NCBI RefSeq assembly: GCF_018499875.1
Contig: NZ_JAHBAY010000014.1
Location: forward strand, 1 to 64,000
Direction: 5' to 3'
Source: Kineosporia corallincola
Lineage (GTDB): Bacteria; Actinomycetota; Actinomycetes; Actinomycetales; Kineosporiaceae
Length of the DNA: 64,000 nt
The notes under the pieces were generated by a model. It searched no databases, was not told the origin of the DNA, and saw only the letters and a list, made by a program, of their open reading frames with translations. Positions 54,051 through 62,500 of this stretch are shown here, piece after piece. The first letter of the stretch is position 1; each line of letters opens with the position of its first letter. A program made the translations under genes and the position numbers.

Positions 54051-57000
54051 GCACGCAGGTGGTGGAAGTCGGTGCGGGCCGGGAGTTCACGACGATCCGG
54101 GCGGCACTGACCCGGGTGTCGTCGGGGGGCACGGTCCTCGTGCATCCCGGCCGTTACCCGGAGGCCTTGCGGCTGGAGGGTGTCGTGCGGCTCGAGGCCG
54201 TGACCACCGAGGGGCCGGTGGAACTGGCCGCGGCCTCCGGCAGCGTGCTCACCGTGGAGGCCGCCGGGGTGCTGCTGCGCGGATTCCGGCTGACCGGTGC
54301 CGACGCCTCGGTGCCGGTGCTGGATGTCGTGCGCGGCGAAACCGCGCTGGAGGACTGTGAGTTCGGCGGGGACGCCTGGGCCGCCGTGCTGGTGCGTGAG
54401 CAGGGGAGCCTGGCGGTCAGCGAGTGCCGGGTCGAGACCGCTTCCGGGGCGGGGATCGTCGTCGCGTCGCGGAACGGGAACACCGTGGCGGGTGCCACGG
54501 TCTCCGGGACCGCCTCGTCCGGGATCGTGGTGGCCGGCGCGGGGCGGCTGACGCTGCGCGACAGCGTCGTGCGGTCACCGGGCGGAAACGGGTTGTGCGT
54601 CAACGGTAACGCGCATCTGGTGGCCACCGGGTGCCGGGTGGAGGACGCCGCGAAGCCCGCGGTGGTGATCGAGCAGCAGGCGGGCGCCGACCTCTCCGGG
54701 CTGACGGTCTCGGGCAGCGCCGCCCTCGACCTCTATGTCACCTCGGGCGGTGCGGTCTCGGTCACCGGCTCGCGGTTCGCCGGTTCGGGCAACCAGGCTG
54801 TACACCTGTCCGGGACCACGGACGTCCGGTTGACCGACTGTACGGTCACGGAGGCCTCGGGCACCGGCATCCATCTGACGGCGGGAGCCCGGGCCCTGGT
54901 CGAGAACTGTCGGGTCGAGGACGTCCAGGTGGGGATGGCGGCCGACGGCGACTCGGTGCTCACGGTGCACCGGAGCCGGGTGAGCGCCCCGGGCCGGACC
55001 GCGGTGGTGCTGGCCGGTGCCGGCCTGGAGGCGGCCGGCCTGCGGATCGACGCGGGTGACGCCGAGGGGCTGACCATGACGTCGGGGGGACGTCTGCTGC
55101 TGCGTGACGGTGTGCTCTCCTCGTCGTCCACCCCGTTGTCCGCGGGAGCCGGCTGCGTGGTGGACGTCTCCGACACCCAGGTGCACGGCGGCCCGGCGGC
55201 GGCCGTCCGGCTGGACCGGGCCACCTCGGCGGCGCTGCGCGCGGTTTCGCTTTCCGGTGCCGGGCTTTCGGCTGTCGGTGGGACGCTGGCGATCACGGAC
55301 GTCGAGATCGGCTCGGCGCCGGGGGCCGGGCTGAGCGTCGACGGCGGTACCGGGCTCACAGCCCTGCGGTTGAAGGTCACGGGGGCCGGCGGTGACGGTG
55401 TGGTGCTCGGCACCGGCACCACCGCACGGCTGGAGCAGTGCGAACTCACGGGCAACGCCGGATGCGGCCTGCGGGTGGGCACCACGGGCGAGGTCTCGGT
55501 GGAGAAGGGCACGGTGCGGGACAACCGGGACGGTGACCTGGATCCCGCGCGGGGACTGCCGAACCTCACCCTCACGGACGTCCGGACCGCTTCCGCCGCA
55601 GTCGTTCCCACCCAGCACCACCGCCCGGAGGAGGGCCACGTGATGACCGAGCAGGACCCCGGTGACGAGTTCGGGGCGCAGTCACCGTCGCAGGGACAGA
55701 CGCAGGAGGCGGGGCCGCTGTCCGGGCCGATGGCCGAGCTGGCCGGGCTGATCGGCCTGGCCGGGGTGAAGGCCGAGGTCACCTCGCTGGTGAATGTCAT
55801 GCGGATGGCCAAGAAGCGCCAGGAGATGGGCCTTCCGATGCCGATGATGAGCCGGCACCTGGTGTTCGCCGGCCCTCCCGGCACCGGTAAGACCACGGTG
55901 GCCAGGCTGTACGGCACGGTGCTGGCCGAGCTCGGCATCCTGAGCAAGGGGCACATGATCGAGGTGGCCCGGGCCGATCTGGTCGGGCAGTACGTGGGTT
56001 CCACCGCGATCAAGAGCACCGAGGTGATCACGAAGGCGATCGGCGGGGTGCTGTTCATCGACGAGGCGTACACCCTGACCGCCCAGTCCGGCGGCTCCGG
56101 CGCGGATTTCGGCCAGGAGGCGGTGGACACCCTGATGAAGATGATGGAGGACCACCGGGACGAGCTGGTGGTCATCGTGGCCGGTTACTCCGAGCACATG
56201 GACAAGTTCCTGGCCTCCAACCCCGGTCTGGGGTCCCGGTTCACCAAGACCGTCGAGTTCCCCAACTACAGCTCCGGCGAGCTGCTGGAGATCACCCAGG
56301 GGCTGTGCCGCAAGCACTACTACGAGCTCACCGACGACGGGGTGGACGCCCTGCGGGAGTACTTCGAGCGGGTGCCGAAGGACGACACCTTCGGCAACGG
56401 CCGGGTGGCCCGGAAGATCTTCGAGTCCATGGTCAATCACCAGGCCTCGCGGCTGGCCCGGACACCCGGCCGGGAGTCCGAGCTGACCCGCCTGACCGGT
56501 GAGGACCTGGCCCCGGAACTGAAGCTCCTGCCCGTCGCCGGCACCCCGGTGGTGTCGGCCGCCCGCACCGCCGACCCGCGGGCGGCGGTGGAGAGCACCC
56601 TGGGACACGCGCGGCTGCTGTCGTTGCACGGTCAGCCCGCCGCGCAGAAGACCGTGGGCGCCGTGCTCACCCGGCTCTGCTCGGCACACCGTGCCGGGGA
56701 GTCGCTGGGGGTGCAGGCCAACGCGGTGGTGATCGGGCCGCCGGGCAGCGGGCGCGGGGAGTTCCTGCGGTGTTACGCGCAGAGCCTGGCCGAGCTGGGA
56801 GTTCTGCCGGCCGGGCAGCTGACCCGCCGCACCCTGACCCGGGACCTGTGGTCGACCTGGCCGGGGCAGGCCGAACGGCGGCTGGCGGCGGCCTTCGACG
56901 ACGCCACGGGTGGTCTGCTGGCGATCGACGTGGGGGAGGACTGGCCGATCGACGAGAACAGCCCGGGGATCGAGGTGATGCGCTGCCTGGCGGCGTCGGT

Positions 57001-57400
57001 CGGTCGGCGTCCCGGACGGCCGGTGGTGGCCCTGCTCGGTGGCGCGGCCCGGCTGGGGGCGGTGCTGGGGCGGGTGCCGGACCTGCGCAAGACCTTCGTG
57101 GTGGGCTGGAAGATGGCGCCGTACACCCCTGAGGCGCTGGGCCGGATCGCCGCCACCCGGCTGGAACGGCGTGGACACGACCTCGACGACGAGGTGCGGG
57201 CCGAGCTGACCCGGGTGCTGGCCGGGGCACAGACCGGCCCGGGCGCGGCGAACGCCGTCGCGGACCGGGTGTCCACCCTGGTGGCGTCCCGCACCCTCCT
57301 GGCCGCGGACGTCCGTGCGGTGGCCGTGGCCGCACCCGGGCCGTCGTCCCCCTCTGCGCCCGCCGGAGCCCGGCAGCCCCTGACGGCCGGCACCGTCTGA
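54047..57400 (+). CDS. right-handed beta-helix protein fused to EccA-like AAA ATPase
   Basis: 1117 residues. The first 515 or so are a parallel beta-helix of about 20 coils (repeated G-x-G/V-x-L-x-x-C/S-x-V rhythm, for example GIVVASRNGNTVAGATVSGTASSGIVV), opening with FTTIRAALTRVSSGGTVLVHPGRY, as in pectate-lyase-like proteins. From about 560 comes an EccA/CbxX AAA domain: GLAGVKAEVTSLVNVMRMAKKRQ, Walker A GPPGTGKT 609-616, Walker B VLFIDEAYTL and VIVAGYSEHMDKFLASNPGLGSRF. A second AAA-like half follows with P-loop GPPGSGRG near 897-904 (Lys replaced by Arg). EccA recycles type VII chaperone complexes. A strong internal ribosome site (55627-55635) before ATG 55643 may also make the ATPase alone. 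Confidence 0.9.
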   Translation: MSTQVVEVGAGREFTTIRAALTRVSSGGTVLVHPGRYPEALRLEGVVRLEAVTTEGPVELAAASGSVLTVEAAGVLLRGFRLTGADASVPVLDVVRGETALEDCEFGGDAWAAVLVREQGSLAVSECRVETASGAGIVVASRNGNTVAGATVSGTASSGIVVAGAGRLTLRDSVVRSPGGNGLCVNGNAHLVATGCRVEDAAKPAVVIEQQAGADLSGLTVSGSAALDLYVTSGGAVSVTGSRFAGSGNQAVHLSGTTDVRLTDCTVTEASGTGIHLTAGARALVENCRVEDVQVGMAADGDSVLTVHRSRVSAPGRTAVVLAGAGLEAAGLRIDAGDAEGLTMTSGGRLLLRDGVLSSSSTPLSAGAGCVVDVSDTQVHGGPAAAVRLDRATSAALRAVSLSGAGLSAVGGTLAITDVEIGSAPGAGLSVDGGTGLTALRLKVTGAGGDGVVLGTGTTARLEQCELTGNAGCGLRVGTTGEVSVEKGTVRDNRDGDLDPARGLPNLTLTDVRTASAAVVPTQHHRPEEGHVMTEQDPGDEFGAQSPSQGQTQEAGPLSGPMAELAGLIGLAGVKAEVTSLVNVMRMAKKRQEMGLPMPMMSRHLVFAGPPGTGKTTVARLYGTVLAELGILSKGHMIEVARADLVGQYVGSTAIKSTEVITKAIGGVLFIDEAYTLTAQSGGSGADFGQEAVDTLMKMMEDHRDELVVIVAGYSEHMDKFLASNPGLGSRFTKTVEFPNYSSGELLEITQGLCRKHYYELTDDGVDALREYFERVPKDDTFGNGRVARKIFESMVNHQASRLARTPGRESELTRLTGEDLAPELKLLPVAGTPVVSAARTADPRAAVESTLGHARLLSLHGQPAAQKTVGAVLTRLCSAHRAGESLGVQANAVVIGPPGSGRGEFLRCYAQSLAELGVLPAGQLTRRTLTRDLWSTWPGQAERRLAAAFDDATGGLLAIDVGEDWPIDENSPGIEVMRCLAASVGRRPGRPVVALLGGAARLGAVLGRVPDLRKTFVVGWKMAPYTPEALGRIAATRLERRGHDLDDEVRAELTRVLAGAQTGPGAANAVADRVSTLVASRTLLAADVRAVAVAAPGPSSPSAPAGARQPLTAGTV
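55627..55645 (+). promoter_or_regulatory. internal ribosome binding site and ATG before the EccA-like half
   Basis: GGAGGAGGG at 55627-55635 is one of the best Shine-Dalgarno sequences in the window. ATG 55643 (codon 533 of the fusion, M-T-E-Q-D-P) follows at 7 nt, in frame; GTG 55640 is also possible. It lies exactly at the linker between the beta-helix and the AAA domain, and its sequence looks like the natural 5' end of a separate eccA gene. Confidence 0.7.
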
Positions 57401-57411
57401 CCGATCGGCCG

Positions 57412-58626
57412 ATGAGACGGATGGACAGTGAAATGATCGAACAACGAACGGTTCCCGAGGTCGACGTCGACGAGGACGACTGGCTGGACGCCCGGCCGGG
57501 CCGCCCGCCGGTGCTCGGGGCCGGTCTGGCCCTGCCGGAGGTGCCCGGCACACCCGCGGCCACCCTGACGCAGGCCGAGCCCCAGCCCGCTGACGTCGTC
57601 CATGAACCGGTAGCGCCCGGGCCCGCGCAGGTGCACTGGGAGGAGATGCCGGAAACCCCGCTCGCTGAGCGACCTTTCCCGGGCGCGATGGCGTCGGCCG
57701 GGGATCCGGTGCCGGCACGCTGGGGCTGGCGCAACCGGGTGCGTCAGGTCAGTGCCGGGCTGATCCAGCCGGCGCCGGGAGCCGAGGAGAAGGCGTTCCG
57801 CGACGAGATCGACACGATCCGCCGATCCACCTGGACCCGATCGGTGAACGTGCTGGTGACCAATCCCAAGGGTGGGAGCGGGAAGACACCGGCCGCCCTG
57901 GTGCTGGCGGGCGTGCTGGGGAGCCTGCGCGGCGGCTACGTGGTGGCCTGGGAGGCGACCGAGTCCGCCGGGACCCTGGCCCGCCGCTGCGAGGGCGGGC
58001 AGGGGCGTGGGCTGGCCGAGATGCTCTCCGGCATATCGGGTATCACCTCGGCCGGACGGCTGGGTGGCTACACGGCGCCGCAGACCTCGAATGCCGACGT
58101 GATCGCGTCGGCCGGGCCGCGGGACATGCTGAGTGCACCGCAGATGCTGTCGGTGCGGGAGGTTCTCGACACCTACTATCGGATCACCGTGACCGACACC
58201 GGCAACAACCCCGGCCACGAGACCTACCGGGCCGCCCTGCGGATCGCGGACGCGGTGCTGATCCCGTGCCTCGTGTCCGTCGATGCCCTGGCGGGCGTCG
58301 AGCAGACCCTCCGGCTGATCGAATCCGCCTCCGGCCCGGTCGATCTGCGGGAGCGGGTGGTCGTGGTGCTCGGTCACGACGGTGGACCGGAGGAACCGGG
58401 GACGGCGGAGGCGGTGCGCCGGCGGCTCGGCGAGCTGAGGACGGCGGCGGTGATCGAGGTGCCGTTCGACCCGCTCATCCGCCGGGGCGGCGAGATCTCG
58501 CTCTCCGCGCTCAGCGAGGAGTCGCGCCGGGCCTGGACCAGGGCCGCGGCCGCGGTGGTGCGGGCGCTGTCGGCGGCGAACAGCGACATCGACCTGGTGG
58601 CCCAGACCCGGGCCGAGATCGGCTGA
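57412..58626 (+). CDS. EspI-like MinD/ParA ATPase of the type VII locus
   Basis: 404 residues. A disordered acidic/Pro-rich N-terminus (about 1-135) precedes a MinD-type P-loop domain: VLVTNPKGGSGKT (deviant Walker A, residues 153-159), YYRITVTDTGNNPG (Walker B-like) and VLIPCLVSVDALAGVEQTL. Proteins of this layout (EspI group) sit in ESX loci and modulate secretion with nucleotide state. Start is uncertain: in-frame ATGs at 57412, 57421 and 57433 all lack a strong ribosome site. 11 bp after the EccA-like gene. Confidence 0.85.
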   Translation: MRRMDSEMIEQRTVPEVDVDEDDWLDARPGRPPVLGAGLALPEVPGTPAATLTQAEPQPADVVHEPVAPGPAQVHWEEMPETPLAERPFPGAMASAGDPVPARWGWRNRVRQVSAGLIQPAPGAEEKAFRDEIDTIRRSTWTRSVNVLVTNPKGGSGKTPAALVLAGVLGSLRGGYVVAWEATESAGTLARRCEGGQGRGLAEMLSGISGITSAGRLGGYTAPQTSNADVIASAGPRDMLSAPQMLSVREVLDTYYRITVTDTGNNPGHETYRAALRIADAVLIPCLVSVDALAGVEQTLRLIESASGPVDLRERVVVVLGHDGGPEEPGTAEAVRRRLGELRTAAVIEVPFDPLIRRGGEISLSALSEESRRAWTRAAAAVVRALSAANSDIDLVAQTRAEIG

Positions 58627-58637
58627 GGAGAACGACG

Positions 58638-59063
58638 ATGAGCAGCGAGTACGACGAGATCCTCGGCCGGGCGATGGCCGAGTACGGCCGCAGCCGGGAC
58701 CGGGCGCTGAAGGCCCGGCGGGACATCGACGCCCTGACCGAGACCGCGACCGCACCCCGCCAGGTGGTGCAGGTGACGGTGGACGCCATGGGCCGGCTCA
58801 CGGAGCTGAAGTTCCCCACCGCGTCGTACAAGAGCATGCCCGCGCCGGAGCTGGCCAAGATCATTCTGAAGACCGTCTCGGACGCCCGGGAACGCGTCGG
58901 GGCCCGGGCGGCCTCGGCGATGGCGCCGGCCCTGCCGCCGCACGTCGACCCGGCCGCACTGCTGAGCGGGCGGATGGACGGGAGTGCCCTGATACCCGAC
59001 GAACTGGCCGAGGTGCGTGGCTCCTCGGACCCCTGGCAGACCCCGGAGGACCACCATGAGTGA
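58638..59063 (+). CDS. YbaB/EbfC-like protein (EspL-like)
   Basis: 141 residues. N-terminal helix followed by beta strands VVQVTVDAMGRLTELKFPTASYK and a helix APELAKIILKTVSDAR, matching the YbaB/EbfC fold used by ESX accessory EspL proteins. GAGGAGA precedes ATG 58638. Its 3' end overlaps the next gene by 8 bases. Role in substrate stability is inference from ESX-1. Confidence 0.82.
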   Translation: MSSEYDEILGRAMAEYGRSRDRALKARRDIDALTETATAPRQVVQVTVDAMGRLTELKFPTASYKSMPAPELAKIILKTVSDARERVGARAASAMAPALPPHVDPAALLSGRMDGSALIPDELAEVRGSSDPWQTPEDHHE

Positions 59064-59484
59064 CCGTTTCGCCGTCGACACCGAGAAGATGCGGCGGGCC
59101 GGGCGCGAGCTCGAGACCTACGGCACCAATCTCCAGGCGTTGCAGGAGGAATGGTTCGACCTGCTGGCCTCCGCGACACGGGCCTGCGGCAGCGACAAGA
59201 ACGGCAAGGCCATGGCGAAGCAGCTGAACGACAGCAGCGATCAGACCGGCCGGGCCATCAAGTCTTTCGCGGCGGCGGTGCGGGGCGGCGGCCAGGGCAT
59301 CCAGAACGCCGCGGACGCCTTCGTGGCCACCGAGGAGTCGAACGCCGACGCCGCGAAGAACCTGGAGCAGGCCACCACCACCGGTGTGGACACCGGTGAC
59401 GTCTCCACCGGGCAGACGTCCGGCACCTCCACCGGAACCACGACGACCGGTGGCAGCGGCAGTACCCACACCGGCAAGCACTGA
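59056..59484 (+). CDS. WXG100-like secreted protein
   Basis: 142 residues. N-terminal helical part (FAVDTEKMRRAGRELETYGTNLQALQEEWFDLLASATRACGSDKNGKAMAKQL) resembles the WXG/ESAT-like fold with W-F-D instead of W-x-G. The tail is Thr/Gly/Ser-rich with a terminal His. Probably an additional substrate or partner of the giant downstream toxin. ATG 59056 sits inside the preceding gene, and a strong hairpin follows the stop. Confidence 0.82.
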   Translation: MSDRFAVDTEKMRRAGRELETYGTNLQALQEEWFDLLASATRACGSDKNGKAMAKQLNDSSDQTGRAIKSFAAAVRGGGQGIQNAADAFVATEESNADAAKNLEQATTTGVDTGDVSTGQTSGTSTGTTTTGGSGSTHTGKH

Positions 59485-59493
59485 TCCCTCCCG

Positions 59494-59526
59494 GCCGTGG
59501 CCACCTCCTGCGGGGGTGGCCACGGC
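59494..59526 (+). terminator. GC hairpin with short T-run after the third WXG-like gene
   Basis: Perfect 12-bp arms GCCGTGGCCACC (59494-59505) and GGTGGCCACGGC (59515-59526) with a 9-nt loop, followed by TTTCC. It marks the end of the upstream transcript; the toxin gene starts 38 bp later, so it needs readthrough or its own promoter. Confidence 0.82.
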
Positions 59527-59563
59527 TTTCCCTGCGAATCAACGGTTCTGAGGAAGCGCGAGC

Positions 59564-62500
59564 ATGAGCCTGACCGTCCCCGACGAGCTCGACTGGGTGT
59601 TTCTGCTGCTGTGCGGGCAGAACTGGCCGAAGGGCGACGAGGACGAGCTGCGTCACATCGCCGCTCAGATCGACCGGTTGTCCGGGCGGATCGACTCCGC
59701 GGGGCAGTTCCAGTCGGCCATCAGCCACGCGGTCGACAGCGTGGAGGGCACGGTCGGCCGGGCCTTCGCCCGGTACGGGCAGGAGCTGGCGAAGAGCGGC
59801 GAAGGCCTCGGCGACGCCACCTCCGCGACCGCCGACCTGGTGCGCCAGTTCGCGCTGGACGTGGAGAACGCCAAGTACTCGATCATCATCGAACTGGCCT
59901 TCTTCGGGGCCGAGATCCTCGCGGCACTGTCCAACCCGTTCACCGCCCTGTCGGCCCCGGCCATCGTCGCGGCGGGGCGGGCCGCCGTCATCCGGATCCT
60001 GCGCCGCCTGGCCCTGCGCACGCAGCACCTGCTCGGGCGGGCCGCGAAGATCGCCACCTACTCGGCGCGGATCGGGAAGTGGGCGGCGGGCGAGGCGGTC
60101 GAGGAGATGTTCCAGGACGCCCTGGCCCAGGGCATCCAGATCGCCGAGGGCAACCGGCACGGACTGGACTGGACGTCGCTGGGCTACTCGGCAGCCTTCG
60201 GCGCGGTCGGTGGTGTGATGGGCCAGGGCATGCACGCCGCCGGATCGAAATACATCTCGGACAAGGTGAAGAGCACCACCGGCGCCCGGCTGGCCGGTGC
60301 GGCCGCGGTGGAGGCGGCCACCGAGGTCGGGGTCGGCCTGGCCACGCTGCCGCTCGGCGGGGACGCCTCCGACCTGGGCTGGTCGGCCCTGTCCGGCGGA
60401 TTCACCGGTGCCGCGAGCCATTCCGCAGGGCTCGCCGGCCAGGCCCTGGGCCGGGCGGCGGGCGTCGACGTGGACGCCCCGACGGTCGGGGAGATCGACG
60501 CCGACGCCGTGGGGGCGGGGGACGCGCCCGACCTGACGGCCACCGGTGGGGCGCTGCCGTCCGTGTCAGGGGCCGTCGCTGATCCCACGTCCGGAGGTGG
60601 CGGGGGAGGAGGGGCGGGGGGCGCGTCGGCGGGATCCGGTCGGACGCCGGGGGCAACGGCCTCCGGGGACGGCGAGGACGCCGCGACCGGGGTCTCGCTG
60701 GAGACCTCCGGCCCGGATCTGGGCGGAGACGGAAACGATTCGGCGTCGCCGGCTGCGTCGGACGGCAGCGGGATGTCGTCGGACACCAGCGCGACGGGTT
60801 CCTCGGGCGCGGCCGACGCGTTCACCGCGTCTGCGGAATCATCTGTCTCGTCACATGTTCCGGAAGCAACCGGCGCGGAGGCGTCCTCGGACCTCCCAGT
60901 CGGGTCCGCGTCGTCGGCCTCCCCCGGTGCGACGGCGGATCCGTCTTCCGTGCCGGTATCGGCGTCCGGCACTCCGGGGGTGTCGCCGGCCGTGACGCAG
61001 GATTCCCCGGAGGTTCCGGGAACATCGACGGGCTCGTCCACCCCTTCGACCATGATGTCGGGCGCCTCGACGGGTTCCCCCGCACCGGCGAGCGGATCGT
61101 CTGCCCCCGGCACCGGATCGTCGACTTCCCCTACCGGGTCTTCGTTCCCGACCATGGGAGGTTCGGGACCGTCCGCTGCGTCGCCGGCTGCGGCCACCGG
61201 TTCCCCAGTCTCCGGCACCGCGGGTTCGCCGGGCTCGGTCGTGGGTTCGGCGGGTTCCATCGCGGGTTCGCCGGGCTCTGTCGTGGGTTCGGCGGGTTCC
61301 ACGACGAGTTCGCCGGGCTCCACCACGAGTTCGGCCGGGTATGGCGCAGGTTCGCCGAATTCCGCCACCGGTTCGTCGGCTCAGGGCAGTACGTCGCCGG
61401 TCGCCGGTCCGGTGGGTCCGGCCGGCGGTTCGCGGGCCGGTTCGCCCGAGTCGTCGGTGTCGCCGGACGCCTCGTCCCCGGCTGTGACGATCGCGCCCAC
61501 CGAGGCGCCGGTCACGCCGTCCGTCTCGCCGACGGCATCGCCGACCCTGGCCAGCCCGGGCCCGGACCTTGGGTCGCCCATCGCACCCGTGACTGTGAGC
61601 GTCCCCGAAGCGCAGGTGCCGTCGGCCGACGCAGTCTCGGCCGCAGAGGGATCCACCGGCCCGGAAAGGGTTTCGGCGGGAGCCGGGGACTCCACCATCT
61701 CGTCCGCGCAGACATCCACCGCAGCGCCGACTGTGCCGACAACGCCGCCCGCCATGACGCCGACAACGACGCCCACCGCTACGAGCTCCACGACAACCTC
61801 GGCCAGTCGTCCGGCCTCCGCGGTCACGGCTCCGGGGATGGGGGCGTTGCCGGTCAGGCGTTCCGGGCGTAACCGCACCGCTCCGGAGTCCACGGTTCCG
61901 GAGTCCGCTGTCCTGGAGTCCGCTGTCCTGGAGTCCGCTGTCCTGGAGTCCGCTGTCCTGGAGTCCGCTGTCCTGGAGTCCGCTGTCCTGGAGTCCGCTG
62001 TCCTGGAGTCCGCTGTCCTGGAGTCCGCTGTCCCGGAGTCCACTGACCCGGAATCCGCCGCCCGGGTGGGCTCGGTTGCCTTGGAGTCGGCTGCTCTGGA
62101 ACCCACCGCCCCGCCCGGTAACCTGCCGGCGATCGAGACGTCCTCACCGGTGCAGCCCGTGGAGAAGGCGACGGAAGAGGTCAGGAAGGGCCTGCTTTCG
62201 CCGTCCACCGTTGGACGGGAACCAGCGAGCCGCACGGTGGACGCCCTGATCGACCCCTCCACCAGTACCGGCACCGGTGCCCTCTGGTCGCGATCGAGGC
62301 GGGCCCCGGCGTCCACCCCCGGCCGGGTGGAAACAGTGCTCGAGGCAACGCCGTTCGTGCTCCCGGCCGGGCACGAGGTGGAGGCCGTGCCCGACGGCGA
62401 CCAGGTGCGGGCACAGGTGCGGGCTCTGCTCGGCGGTGTGCAGATGTCGGGTGACGAGCGGCGGGCCGCGGCGTTCCGGGCGGAGGTCGAGGCCCTGGTC

